DNA of 64,000 nt from Pararhodobacter aggregans (GCF_003075525.1 NZ_QDDR01000008.1:207143-271142), one strand, 5' to 3'; numbered from the stretch's first letter, positions 8,363-17,343 are shown. Program-made: numbers and translations. The notes: generated from the letters alone by a model not told the origin.

Positions 8363-9574
8363 ATGGATCATCTGATTTCGACCGAGGGACAGGGCGGGCT
8401 GCCGCGCTATTTCAAACCGGTCTTCGCCCAGCTGGGCCGCATGGGGCGGGGCCGGCTGGACGTGATCCTGCCCGATGGCCGCCGCTTTCGCGCCCAGGGC
8501 CAGAAGCCGGGCCTCGCCGCCGAGATCACCGTGCACAACGCCGATGCCTTCGCCCGGCTGATCCGCGAGGGCGAGCTGGGCTTTGCCGATGCCTATCTCG
8601 AGGGCTGGTGGTCCACACCCGATCTGCAGGCACTGATGGATGTCATCTTCCACGACAACCCGGCGCTGCTGGATGAATTCACCGGCATGGCGCTGGTGCG
8701 CGCCTATGAACGGGCGCGGCATTGGCTGCGCGGAAATTCGCGGGCCCAGGCCAAGAAGAACATCGCCTATCACTATGATTTAGGGAATGAATTCTACCGT
8801 CTGTGGCTCGATGACAGCATGACCTATTCCTCGGCCCTGTTCCGCAGCGGGCAAGAGAGCCTGGAACGCGCGCAGGAGCAGAAATACGCCGCGCTGGTGG
8901 ATTCGCTGGGGGTGAAACCGGGCGATCACGTGCTGGAAATCGGCTGCGGCTGGGGCGGGTTCGCTGAATATGCCGCCGGTCAGCGGGGGCTGAAGGTGAC
9001 GGGCCTGACCATCAGCCAGGCGCAGCACGATTTCGCGGTGGAGCGGATGGCGCGCGCGGGGCTGGCCGACCGGGTGGAGATCAAGCTGCAGGATTACCGC
9101 GACGAGCGGGGCCGCTACGACGGCATCGCCTCGATCGAGATGTTCGAGGCGGTGGGCGAGAAATACTGGCCCGCCTATTTCGAAACATTGCGCGAGCGGC
9201 TGAAAGCGGGTGCCAAGGCGACGATCCAGGTCATCACCGTGCCCAATGAACGCTTTCCAACCTACCGGAAAAACGTGGATTTCATCCAGAAGTACATCTT
9301 TCCGGGCGGCATGCTGATCTCGCCCGCGCGCTTTGCCGCCGAGGCGCAGAAGGCGGGGTTGGGCTGGCTCGACTCGCTCGAATTCGGCGAGAGCTATTCG
9401 CTGACCCTGCGGCGCTGGCACGATTCCTTTACCGGGGCATGGGACCGTATCCAGACCCTGGGCTATGACGAACGCTTCCGGCGGATGTGGGACTTCTACC
9501 TGACCTCTTGCGCCGGGGCGTTCCACACGGGTATCTGTGACGTGACCCAGATAACCCTGCGCCGGCCGGCCTGA
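8363..9574 (+). CDS. Cyclopropane-synthase-like phospholipid methyltransferase, probable UfaM
   Basis: A 403-residue SAM-dependent enzyme that methylates the double bond of unsaturated fatty acyl chains in membrane phospholipids. Family features: YHYDLGNEFYRLWLD at 136-150, SMTYSSALF at 152-160, the SAM loop VLEIGCGWGGF at 190-200, and a C-terminal GFGESYSLTLRRW-type region. In R. sphaeroides the homologue beside phrA (RSP2144, UfaM) makes a methyl-branched unsaturated acid that leads to furan fatty acids under singlet oxygen stress. Synteny plus the stress-type promoter support that specific role here; a true cyclopropane synthase remains possible. Confidence 0.92.
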   Translation: MDHLISTEGQGGLPRYFKPVFAQLGRMGRGRLDVILPDGRRFRAQGQKPGLAAEITVHNADAFARLIREGELGFADAYLEGWWSTPDLQALMDVIFHDNPALLDEFTGMALVRAYERARHWLRGNSRAQAKKNIAYHYDLGNEFYRLWLDDSMTYSSALFRSGQESLERAQEQKYAALVDSLGVKPGDHVLEIGCGWGGFAEYAAGQRGLKVTGLTISQAQHDFAVERMARAGLADRVEIKLQDYRDERGRYDGIASIEMFEAVGEKYWPAYFETLRERLKAGAKATIQVITVPNERFPTYRKNVDFIQKYIFPGGMLISPARFAAEAQKAGLGWLDSLEFGESYSLTLRRWHDSFTGAWDRIQTLGYDERFRRMWDFYLTSCAGAFHTGICDVTQITLRRPA

Positions 9575-9602
9575 TCCCGGCGGCCTTTGCCGAGGAGCGG
9601 CG

Positions 9603-10061
9603 ATGTTCACGCTGATCCGGCCCGTGGCCGCCATCCTGTTGGCAATCTTCGCCTTTTACGCGGCGAAAGCCTATGAGCCGCTCTATGATCCGCAGGCGGT
9701 GATGGGGAATTTCGCGCTCTGGACCGCCGGGGTGGGCGGCGTCACCGGCTGGGTGTTCCTGGGCGGCAGGCTGGACCGCAGGCTGTGGTTCTCGCTTTAC
9801 GTGGGTGTGCAGGCGGTGGTGCTGACGGCGCTGTTCACGGCGATGCTCATGGGCGTGCGCGAGGTGTTCATCCTGGGCTATCGCCGCCGTTACCCGGAGG
9901 TGATGGACGCGCTGACCGGCTATTTCGACATCCTCGTCGGCTGGTTCGGCAAGGCGATGGTGCAGGAATACCTGCTCCTGCTGGGCGGGGGCGGTCTGGC
10001 GCTGGGGCTGGTCCTGCATGTCATTAACCGCGGCATGGAGCGTCGCAGGAATGACCGATAA
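9603..10061 (+). CDS. trgA: TrgA-like membrane protein (tellurite resistance locus)
   Basis: A 152-residue membrane protein with four predicted helices near 4-23, 34-55, 62-86 and 118-140, and a basic C-terminus. It matches in size, topology and context the TrgA protein described from Rhodobacter sphaeroides, where trgAB contribute to high-level tellurite resistance. Its stop overlaps the start of the trgB-like gene by 11 bases, indicating translational coupling. The biochemical function of TrgA is not known. The call rests mainly on synteny and the partner gene, so is less certain than the partner. Confidence 0.75.
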   Translation: MFTLIRPVAAILLAIFAFYAAKAYEPLYDPQAVMGNFALWTAGVGGVTGWVFLGGRLDRRLWFSLYVGVQAVVLTALFTAMLMGVREVFILGYRRRYPEVMDALTGYFDILVGWFGKAMVQEYLLLLGGGGLALGLVLHVINRGMERRRNDR

Positions 10062-11196
10062 GCCGCTGTTTCTGTTCGGAACCCTGCGCTATCCGCCGGT
10101 TCTGGAAGCGGTCGCGGGCGTCCGGCTTGACTATGAACCCGCCACGCTTTCCGACCATGCCGTGACCGAAGCGCAGGCGCCGGGCGGCGGCACGCTGCAT
10201 TTCCCGCTGCTGGTGGCGCGGCCGGGGGCCGAAGCGCCGGGCGCGCTGATCCGGCCGGGGGCGGCGGCGCGGGCGGCGCTCGACCTCTATGAGCGGATCT
10301 TCGAGTATCATCCGGTGCAGGTGATCGCGCAGACAGCCGGGGGACCGGTCGAGGCCTTGCTCTATCAGACCGCGGATGAGCATTGGCTGCCCGGACCGGA
10401 CTGGTCGCTCGACGCCTGGGCAGCCGCGCATGGCGGGCTGGCGGCCGAGGTCGCGGCCGAGGTCATGGCGCTGTCGCGCGAGCATCCGGCTGCGGTGTTG
10501 CGGCGGCGCTACCCCTTGCTGGCCGGGCATGTGGCCAGCCGTCGCCGGGCCCGAAACGACGCCGCGCCCGCGACGCGGCGCCGCGCTGCCCGGCCCGGGG
10601 ATGTCACGGTCGAGGAGCGCCGGACGCCCTATGCCATGGTCTTCGCGGTCGAGGAGAACCGCGTGCGGTTTCGCCATCACGACGGCACCGACAGCGCCCC
10701 GGTCGAGCGGGCGGCGTTTGTGCTGACCGATGCGGTGACGCTGCTGCCCTATGACCCGACGCGCGACCTCGTGCTGCTGGTCGAACAATTCCGCTTCGCG
10801 CCTTTCGTGCGCGACGACGCGAACCCCTGGACGCTGGAGGCCATCGCCGGGCGGATCGACGCGGGCGAGACGCCGGAAGCCGCCGCGCGGCGCGAGGCGG
10901 CCGAGGAAGCCGGGCTGGAGATCCGCGCGCTGCATCGCGTGGCGCGTTATTACTCAAGCCCCGGCGCGGTGGCCGAGTTCCTCTACAGCTATCTGGCGCT
11001 GGTCGACCTGCCCGAGGGGGCGGAGGGCATCCATGGCCTGCCATCCGAGCACGAGGATATCCGCACCCACCTCATCCCCTTCGCCGAGGCGATGGCGATG
11101 CTGGAGACGGGCGAGATCGCCAACGGGCCGCTGGTGATCTCGCTGCAATGGCTGGCGCTGAACCGGGCGCGGCTGCGCGGCGCTCAGTCGGCGTAG
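10051..11196 (+). CDS. trgB: TrgB-like protein: gamma-glutamylcyclotransferase-like domain fused to Nudix hydrolase
   Basis: A 381-residue two-domain cytoplasmic protein. The N-terminal part (about 4-150) starts LFLFGTLRYPPVLEAV, the beta-strand/loop entry of the gamma-glutamylcyclotransferase-like fold. The C-terminal part (about 190-380) is a Nudix hydrolase with an intact box: G267, E273, R281-E282, E285-E286, G288, in the ADP-ribose pyrophosphatase style. I choose the ATG inside the end of trgA because the domain starts there. R. sphaeroides TrgB has the same position beside trgA. Its substrate is unknown; the fusion suggests coupling of glutathione-type and nucleotide-sugar chemistry, which is inference. 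Confidence 0.88.
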   Translation: MTDKPLFLFGTLRYPPVLEAVAGVRLDYEPATLSDHAVTEAQAPGGGTLHFPLLVARPGAEAPGALIRPGAAARAALDLYERIFEYHPVQVIAQTAGGPVEALLYQTADEHWLPGPDWSLDAWAAAHGGLAAEVAAEVMALSREHPAAVLRRRYPLLAGHVASRRRARNDAAPATRRRAARPGDVTVEERRTPYAMVFAVEENRVRFRHHDGTDSAPVERAAFVLTDAVTLLPYDPTRDLVLLVEQFRFAPFVRDDANPWTLEAIAGRIDAGETPEAAARREAAEEAGLEIRALHRVARYYSSPGAVAEFLYSYLALVDLPEGAEGIHGLPSEHEDIRTHLIPFAEAMAMLETGEIANGPLVISLQWLALNRARLRGAQSA

Positions 11197-12386
11197 CGCC
11201 GCGCGGCCAGCATCGCGGCGCCCGAAGCCAGCAGACAGCCCAGCACGCTGGCCGCCAGCGGCACCGGCGTGCCATTGGCCAAGAGCGTGAGCCCGGCCGC
11301 CAGCACCGCCGCCACGACGGTGGAGACGCCGCCGATCACCGAAGCGGCCATGCCCGCGACATGGCCCATCGGCTCCAGCGCCAGCGCGTTCATGTTGCCG
11401 ATCAGGAAGCCCAGCGACAGGAATTGCAGGGCCATGAAGGTGATGAAAAGCCCGAAACCGGCCAGCGGCAGATCCAGCGCGAAGCCCAGCAGCGTCACGG
11501 CGACCATGGCGATCTGCACGCTGAGCGCGATACCGATCAGCCGCCGCATGCCCAGCCGCACGACCAGTTTGGCGTTGATAAGGCTGGTGGTGCCCGAAAG
11601 CAGCGCCACCAGCGCGAACCAGGCGGGGAATTGGTCGAGGCGGCCGAAGCTCTGGTCGAAGATCGCGGCGACAGCGCTGAGCCAGGTCAGCATGGTGGCG
11701 AAGACGAAGGTCAGCGCCATCAGGTAAAGCCGCACGCGGGCATGCGACAGCACCGTCACCAGCGCCCGCCAAAGCGGGCCCAGCGCCAGCGGGCGGCGGT
11801 TCTCGGGGGCCAGCGTCTCGGGCTGGCGCAGGGCCATCCACAGGAACGAGACGATGCCGAAGGCGATGAAGCTCCAGAAGATCGCGCGCCAGCCGAAGAG
11901 GGCGCCCAGTTCCGCGCCCATATAGGGGGCGACGGCGGGAAACAGGGTGAAGATGGTCATCCCGAAGGAGATGACGCGCGCCATCTGCCGCCCGGAATAG
12001 AGGTCGCGCACCAGGGCCTGGGCCACGACGCGCGGCGCGGCGCAGCCGACGCCATGCACGAAGCGGGCGACCAGCAGCATGGTCAGGTCGTTCGAGACGG
12101 CGGCCACACCGGCCGCGACCATATAGAGGGTGATGCCGCCCAGGATCACCGATTTCCGCCCCAGCGCATCGCTGAGCGGCCCCATGACGAAAGTGCCGAG
12201 GCCGAGGCCGAACATGAAGACGGTGATGACCAGCTGGGCGTTTTCCGGCGTGGCGGGGGCGAGTTCCCGGCCGATCGGGTCCAGAAGCGGCAGCATGGCA
12301 TCGACCGAATAGGCGACGGTCGCCATCAGCAGCGCCAAGAGCGCGATGAATTCGCCGAACGGAAGCGGCCTTGTCGGGCCGGTCAT
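11184..12386 (-). CDS. Bcr/CflA-type MFS drug exporter
   Basis: A 400-residue major facilitator with 12 hydrophobic segments, proton-driven exporter of the DHA1 Bcr/CflA type. The loop 2-3 motif reads GPLSDALGRKSVIL, and RFVHGVGCAAPRVVAQALVRDLY in helix 4-5 is typical of Bcr-like exporters. The ATG overlaps the stop of the upstream DsbA-like gene (ATGA), so it is the third gene of an acyl-CoA ligase, DsbA, exporter operon. Its end overlaps the convergent trgB gene by 13 bases. Substrate unknown. Confidence 0.92.
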   Translation of the reverse strand: MTGPTRPLPFGEFIALLALLMATVAYSVDAMLPLLDPIGRELAPATPENAQLVITVFMFGLGLGTFVMGPLSDALGRKSVILGGITLYMVAAGVAAVSNDLTMLLVARFVHGVGCAAPRVVAQALVRDLYSGRQMARVISFGMTIFTLFPAVAPYMGAELGALFGWRAIFWSFIAFGIVSFLWMALRQPETLAPENRRPLALGPLWRALVTVLSHARVRLYLMALTFVFATMLTWLSAVAAIFDQSFGRLDQFPAWFALVALLSGTTSLINAKLVVRLGMRRLIGIALSVQIAMVAVTLLGFALDLPLAGFGLFITFMALQFLSLGFLIGNMNALALEPMGHVAGMAASVIGGVSTVVAAVLAAGLTLLANGTPVPLAASVLGCLLASGAAMLAARRYAD

Positions 12387-13021
12387 TGGCTGGCCGCCGT
12401 GATCTGGTCGATGACGTCGAGCCAGGTCTCGACCGGCTGGGCGCCCGACAAGACGTATTGCCGTCCCAGCAGGAAGCCCGGCACCCCGCGCAACCCGCGG
12501 GCGCGGATATCGGCGTCGCGGGCGCGGATCTCGGCCACGTCGGCGTCGCTGTCCAGCAACCGCGCGGTCATGGCCCGGTCGAGGCCCGCAGCCTCGGCGA
12601 TGTCCAGCAGCACCTCGCGGTCGCCGATGTCGCGGCCTTCGGCGAAGTTGGCACGGAAAAGGGCGCTGACCACGGCGTGCTGCCGCCCCTCCAGCCCCGC
12701 CCAATGGATCAGGCGGTGGGCGTTCAGCGTCGAGGGGTTGCGCTCCATCTTTTCCAACGCCAGCGGCAGGCCGATCTCCTCGCAGGCTTCAAGGATCGGC
12801 ACATGCAGCTTGGCCACCTGTTCGGGCGGGCCGAACTTGGCTTGCAGGTACTCGCGCCGGTCCATGCCTTCGGGCGGCATGTCGGGGGCCAGCATGAAGG
12901 GATGCCATTCGATGATGAACGGATGGTCGGGCCGCTGTTCCAGCGCGCGTTCCAGACGGGCCTTGCCGATATAGCACCAAGGGCAGACGGGGTCGGAGAA
13001 GATGTCGAGTTTGGTGCTCAT
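12383..13021 (-). CDS. DsbA/FrnE-like thioredoxin-fold oxidoreductase
   Basis: A 212-residue DsbA-superfamily protein of the cytoplasmic FrnE (2-hydroxychromene-2-carboxylate isomerase-like) branch: no signal peptide, active-site C13-P-W-C16 right after the first strand (IFSDPVCPWCYIGK), a helical insertion, and the cis-proline loop RGVPGFLLG near 180. These proteins act as disulfide oxidoreductases or isomerases. The gene is overlapped by four bases at both ends with its neighbours (ATGA junctions), so it is tightly coupled to the acyl-CoA ligase and exporter, although no pathway explains the trio. Confidence 0.92.
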   Translation of the reverse strand: MSTKLDIFSDPVCPWCYIGKARLERALEQRPDHPFIIEWHPFMLAPDMPPEGMDRREYLQAKFGPPEQVAKLHVPILEACEEIGLPLALEKMERNPSTLNAHRLIHWAGLEGRQHAVVSALFRANFAEGRDIGDREVLLDIAEAAGLDRAMTARLLDSDADVAEIRARDADIRARGLRGVPGFLLGRQYVLSGAQPVETWLDVIDQITAASQ

Positions 13022-14550
13022 GGGGCTTCGTATCCTTGGCGCAGGGCGCGGCGGTTGATCTTGTTGTTGGCGCCCTTGGGCAGCGCCTCGACCGCGATGA
13101 ACTGGCGGGGCTGCTTGTAGCGGGCGAGATGCGCCTCGGCATGGGCGGCGAGCGAGGCGCTGCCGGGGGCATCGGCGCCGGGGACATAGTAAAGGGCGAG
13201 GATGCTGGTGGTGTCGCTGACCCGTGCCTCGATGGCGGCGGACTCGACGATGCCGGGATGGGCGTTCATCGCTTTCTCGACTTCCAGCGGCGAGACGCGG
13301 AAGCCGCCCGCGTTCATCATGTCGTCGTCGCGGCCCAGGTAGCGGATGGCGCCGTCCTCGTCCATGCTGACCGTGTCGCCGGTCAGGAACCATGCGCCCC
13401 GGAACTTGGCGGCGGTCTCGGCCTCCTGGCCCCAGTAGCCCAGGAAGAGGCCCGGATCGTCACGCCCCACGGCCATGACCCCGGCCTCGCCGCGCGGGAC
13501 GGGCTGACCGTCCTCGCCCAGAACCGCGACCTTGCGGCCCCTTTGCGGATAGCCCGAGGCCCCGGCACTGGCCGGGTGCCCGGGCGAGGCGGAGATATAG
13601 GTCGAGACTTCGGACATGCCCAGCGCCTCATAGATCGGGGTGCCGGTGGCCTGGGTCCAGGCCTCGCGCGTCTGCTCGGGCAGTTTCTCGCCGGCCGAAA
13701 GCCCGTGTCTGAGATGCAGCATCGGCGCCAGGGGCGCGCGCAACATCTGCCGGTAAACCCCCGGGGCGGCAGCGAAAATCGACACGTCGAAGCGTTTGAG
13801 CAAGAGCGGCAGCTGCGCGGGCGTGACCCCGGCGCCGGGGATCAGCGCGGTATTGCCGCTGGCCCAGGGATCCATGAGCCCGGTCCCCAGCGTATAGGTC
13901 CAGTTGAAGGCGCCCGCATGCAGCAGCCGGGTGCCGGGGGTGAGCCCGTACCAGCCGTCCCACATCATCCGCCGCGCCCAGACGGCGCGATGGGCATGCA
14001 TCACCGCGCGCGGATTGCCCGAGGTGCCCGAGGTGAAGATCAGATAGGCGAGCCTATCGGGGCTGCCCATCGCCCAGTCGCAGGGCGGATTGTCGCGCCA
14101 GCGGTGCAGCGTCTCGGTGGTGATGACCGGCAGCGTGCCGCCCGGCAGCGCGGCATCGGGCAGCGCGATGCCCGGGGCGGCGATCACCGCGGCGGGGGTG
14201 ATCTGCGCGGCCATGGCGGTGATCTCCTCGGCCGTCAGTTGCGACGAGGTGGGCACCGGCACCAGCCCCACGGCGATGGCGCCGAGGAAGGCGAGCGGGA
14301 AATCGACGGTATTGCCCAGCCTGAGCAGCACGCGCTCGCCGGGTTCCAGCCCGGCCCGGAGAAGCCCGGTGCCGATGCCGCGCACGGCCTGTGCCAGCGC
14401 GCCATAGGACCAGCGTTCGGCGCCGGTCAGGCTGACGATCTGCAAGGCGATCTTCTCGGGCGTGACCTCGGCCTGGGCCAGCACATAGGCGGCCAGGTTG
14501 AAAGGCGCGGGGCAGGGGTCAAAGGGGCTTGAATCGATTAACGCGTGCAT
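13018..14550 (-). CDS. AMP-dependent acyl-CoA synthetase (benzoate-CoA-ligase-like)
   Basis: A 510-residue acyl-adenylate-forming enzyme that activates a carboxylic acid to its CoA thioester using ATP. Motifs in order: LIFTSGTSGNPRAVMH (phosphate loop), YEALGMSEVSTYIS (adenine motif), WFLTGDTVSMDEDGAIRYLG and GRDDDMMNAGGFRVSPLEVE (hinge), and the catalytic lysine K497 in NNKINRRAL. It heads the three-gene operon and is divergent from an XRE-cupin regulator 122 bases away, which is the natural candidate to control it. Whether the acid is aromatic or short-chain cannot be decided. Confidence 0.93.
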   Translation of the reverse strand: MHALIDSSPFDPCPAPFNLAAYVLAQAEVTPEKIALQIVSLTGAERWSYGALAQAVRGIGTGLLRAGLEPGERVLLRLGNTVDFPLAFLGAIAVGLVPVPTSSQLTAEEITAMAAQITPAAVIAAPGIALPDAALPGGTLPVITTETLHRWRDNPPCDWAMGSPDRLAYLIFTSGTSGNPRAVMHAHRAVWARRMMWDGWYGLTPGTRLLHAGAFNWTYTLGTGLMDPWASGNTALIPGAGVTPAQLPLLLKRFDVSIFAAAPGVYRQMLRAPLAPMLHLRHGLSAGEKLPEQTREAWTQATGTPIYEALGMSEVSTYISASPGHPASAGASGYPQRGRKVAVLGEDGQPVPRGEAGVMAVGRDDPGLFLGYWGQEAETAAKFRGAWFLTGDTVSMDEDGAIRYLGRDDDMMNAGGFRVSPLEVEKAMNAHPGIVESAAIEARVSDTTSILALYYVPGADAPGSASLAAHAEAHLARYKQPRQFIAVEALPKGANNKINRRALRQGYEAP

Positions 14551-14672
14551 GAAATCCAGCTAATCCGGTGGGGCCGCAAGGGCAAGGCCAGAGTGCCCGG
14601 CGCGGCGGCGGGTCCTCTCGACAACGCCGAGACAATAGCGCAAAACGCCTTACCCTGAGCAAGGCCACGTTC

Positions 14673-15296
14673 ATGAGCGATCTGACCAACCCCGCCATCA
14701 TCCGTATCGCCCGTTCCGACGGCGGCGAGGCGCTGGCCGCGCCGATCGACCTTGCCGAACGGGTGCGGACCCTGCGCAAGGACCGTGGCTGGACGCTGGA
14801 ACAGGCGGCGCAGGCGGCGGGGCTGGCGCGCTCCACGCTGTCGAAGATCGAGAACGGCCAGATGTCGCCCACCTATGACGGGCTGAAGAAACTGGCCGAG
14901 GGGCTGGGCATCAGCGTGCCGCAGCTGTTCACCCCGCCTCGCCACGGCTCGCCGGGCGGGCGCATGACCCTCACCAAGGCGGGCGAGGGCGAGGCGCATG
15001 TCACCACGACCTATGAGCACGAGCTGCTGGCGGGGGCGCTGACCCGCAAGGCGATGCTGCCCTACCGCGCCACGATCCATGCCCGCCGGTTCGAGGATTT
15101 CGACGGCTGGGTGCGCCATGACGGCGAGGAATTCCTCTATGTGCTGACCGGGCAGATCCGGCTTTACACCGAGTTCTACGCCCCCATCGACATGAAACGC
15201 GGCGACAGCGCCTATTACGATGCTTCGATGGGTCACAACGTCATCAGCCTCAGCCCCGAGGATGCGACCATCCTCTGGGTGACCTCGCTGGAATAG
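14673..15296 (+). CDS. XRE-family regulator with C-terminal cupin domain
   Basis: A 207-residue regulator: a helix-turn-helix at about 29-83 (TLEQAAQAAGLARSTLSKIENGQ) and a cupin sensor domain at about 120-205 (WVRHDGEEFLYVLTGQIRL, GDSAYYDASMGH). Such XRE-cupin proteins often control metabolic genes beside them and bind a small acid or amine in the cupin. I start at MSDLTNPAIIRI, which gives normal length; the longer frame is low-complexity. Position suggests it regulates the divergent acyl-CoA ligase operon. That link is inferred from location only. Confidence 0.92.
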   Translation: MSDLTNPAIIRIARSDGGEALAAPIDLAERVRTLRKDRGWTLEQAAQAAGLARSTLSKIENGQMSPTYDGLKKLAEGLGISVPQLFTPPRHGSPGGRMTLTKAGEGEAHVTTTYEHELLAGALTRKAMLPYRATIHARRFEDFDGWVRHDGEEFLYVLTGQIRLYTEFYAPIDMKRGDSAYYDASMGHNVISLSPEDATILWVTSLE

Positions 15297-15313
15297 GGCC
15301 GAGGCCGGGGGCG

Positions 15314-15436
15314 TCAGCGCCCCATCCAGCCCCGCACCACATTGGCGCCGCCCGAGATGTCCTGACCGACGCCCTCGACCGTGTTGCAGGCCGTGAGCGT
15401 CAGAAGGGCAAAGGCAATCGCGAAAGCCGTTTTCAT
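15314..15436 (-). CDS. Entericidin-like small lipoprotein
   Basis: A 40-residue protein reading MKTAFAIAFALLTLTACNTV, then EGVGQDISGGANVVRGWMGR. It has a short lipoprotein signal peptide with lipobox LTAC (lipidated C17) and the small glycine-rich tail of the entericidin A/B family, toxin/antidote-like lipoproteins of unclear role. The ATG overlaps the stop of the upstream solute-binding-protein gene by four bases (ATGA), so it is translated from the same message. It is too small for most automatic gene calls. Confidence 0.88.
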   Translation of the reverse strand: MKTAFAIAFALLTLTACNTVEGVGQDISGGANVVRGWMGR

Positions 15437-17268
15437 TCCTGATACCACCAGACTTCGGGCAGAAAGCCCGTCCAGTCCCCATACATCGGCAAAATGTCGG
15501 GAAAGTGCAAGTTGCTCTGCACCGCCATCCGGCTGACCGGCGAAAACCAGAAGGGGATCGCGTAGCGCCCCGCCATCAGCACCCGGTCGAGCGCCCGGAC
15601 GGCGGCGGTGAAATCCTCATCCGTGGTCGACGTGAGCATGGCGTTGATCATCGCCTCGACCGCCGGGTCATGGACGCCCGCGAAATTGCGGCTGCCGGGG
15701 CTGTCGACGCCCTCGGCGCCCCAATAGAGCACCTGCTCGTTGCCGGGGGACAGGGTCATCAGCCTGAGCGAATAGGTCATGTCGAAGTCATAGCGATTGG
15801 TCCGCTCGACATATTGAGCGGAATCGATCAGCGCCACGCGGGCCCGGATCCCCAGCGCCTGCAGATCCTCGGCGAAGGCGGCGGCGGTTGACTGGATCTC
15901 GGCCTGGCCCTGCAGGAGCAGGATCTCGAAGGTGAAGGCCTGACCCTCGGCGTTCCTGAGGATGCCCTGCGCGTCGGGTTCCCACCCGGCCTCGGCCAGA
16001 AGGCGCATCGCCTCGCGCCGGTTGCGCCGGTTGGAGCGCCCGTCGCTGACCGGCAGCGCGTAGCCCTCCAGCGCGCCGGGCGGCAGCTCTTCGGCGAAGG
16101 GCGCCAGCAGCTCGGACACGCGCCCCTCGGCCGGGCCCGGGCGCATGCCCAGCACGGAATTGCCGAAATACGAGGCGATGCGCGGCTCGGCGCCGCCGGT
16201 CACCACCTGGTTGATGCGTTCGAAGTCGAAGGCCAGCAGCAGCGCCTCGCGCACCCGCCAATCGGCGAAGAGCGCGCGGCGGGTGTTGATGAACAGCCCC
16301 GACATGCCCGAGGGGCGCTGATGCGGCACCTCGACCAGCCGGATGCGCCCGTCATGGACGGCGGGAATGTCATAGCTGTCGGCCCAGCGGGCGGCGTTGA
16401 CCTCGCGCCAGACCGAGATCAGCCCGGCCTTGAAAGCCTCGAACGCCACCGAGAGGTCGCTGTAGTATTCGTAGCGGATCTCGTCCGCGTTCATCTGGCC
16501 GCGGTAGAAGGGCAGGTCGGCGGCCCACCAATCGGCGACCCGGCGGAAGGTGACCGAACGGCCGGGATCGACCGCCGAAACCTCGTAGGGCCCCGAGGCG
16601 ATGACCGGGGTGAGCGAGCTTTCGGCGAAACTCCGCCCACCGGCGCTCACGTCGAATTGAGCCCGCTGCACGATGGGCCGCAGGCCCAGAATGAGGGGCA
16701 ATTCGCGGTCGGGTTCGGTGAAGGTGAAGCGCAGCGTGCGCTCGCCCACCCGTTCCATCGAGGCGATCTTGGTCCAGGCATTGCGGTAGCGCGGGTGGCC
16801 TTCGGTGCCCATCGTCTCGAAGGACCAGATCACATCGTCGAGAGTGACCGGTGAGCCATCCGAGAAGCGCGCGCCCTCGCGCAGGGTGAATTCGACGAAG
16901 GAGCGGGACGAATCGGTCCGCAGTGATTCTGCCAGAACCGGGTAGAGGCCGAAGGGCTCGTCATAAGAACGGCCCAGAAGACTCTGAACCGTCAACAGGT
17001 TGACTCCCCAGGGGGCGGACCCGCGCAGGATGAACGGGTTGAGCGAATCGAAACTGCCGATTTCGGCGAAAACGAATCGGCCACCCTGCGGGGCCTCCGG
17101 ATTGGCATAGGGCAGGGACACGAAATCTTGTGGTAGCGCAGGGGTTCCGTACATAGCGATACCGTGACTCTGGCCGTCCTGCGCCAGAACCTGCGGCGCG
17201 CCGGCCAGCGCCGACAGCAGTGCTGCAAGCGCGAATCCCGAGGCTCGCAAGGGGAAAAAGAAGGTCAT
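15433..17268 (-). CDS. Periplasmic peptide-binding protein, ABC family 5 (YejA-like)
   Basis: A 611-residue extracellular solute-binding protein of the oligopeptide/nickel family 5. A signal peptide covers about 1-29 (LAALLSALAGAPQVLAQ). The mature N-terminus HGIAMYGTPALPQDFVSLPY and GSFDSLNPFILRG are characteristic of the YejA-like group that binds peptides such as microcin C in enterics. No permease or ATPase genes lie beside it, so the usual yejABEF order is broken here and the partner transporter must be elsewhere. It overlaps an entericidin-like gene at its 3' end. Confidence 0.93.
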   Translation of the reverse strand: MTFFFPLRASGFALAALLSALAGAPQVLAQDGQSHGIAMYGTPALPQDFVSLPYANPEAPQGGRFVFAEIGSFDSLNPFILRGSAPWGVNLLTVQSLLGRSYDEPFGLYPVLAESLRTDSSRSFVEFTLREGARFSDGSPVTLDDVIWSFETMGTEGHPRYRNAWTKIASMERVGERTLRFTFTEPDRELPLILGLRPIVQRAQFDVSAGGRSFAESSLTPVIASGPYEVSAVDPGRSVTFRRVADWWAADLPFYRGQMNADEIRYEYYSDLSVAFEAFKAGLISVWREVNAARWADSYDIPAVHDGRIRLVEVPHQRPSGMSGLFINTRRALFADWRVREALLLAFDFERINQVVTGGAEPRIASYFGNSVLGMRPGPAEGRVSELLAPFAEELPPGALEGYALPVSDGRSNRRNRREAMRLLAEAGWEPDAQGILRNAEGQAFTFEILLLQGQAEIQSTAAAFAEDLQALGIRARVALIDSAQYVERTNRYDFDMTYSLRLMTLSPGNEQVLYWGAEGVDSPGSRNFAGVHDPAVEAMINAMLTSTTDEDFTAAVRALDRVLMAGRYAIPFWFSPVSRMAVQSNLHFPDILPMYGDWTGFLPEVWWYQE

Positions 17269-17343
17269 GGGCGAAACAATCCTGGCGTCGCGGAGGGGGT
17301 TTCTCTGGGTACTCCCCCGGCTAGGTGCCTGTAAACTTTAAGC

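Noticed and set aside
11148..12974. 608-codon plus-strand open frame opposite the exporter gene
   Set aside because: Low-complexity antisense of a clear MFS protein; no ribosome-binding site or motif.
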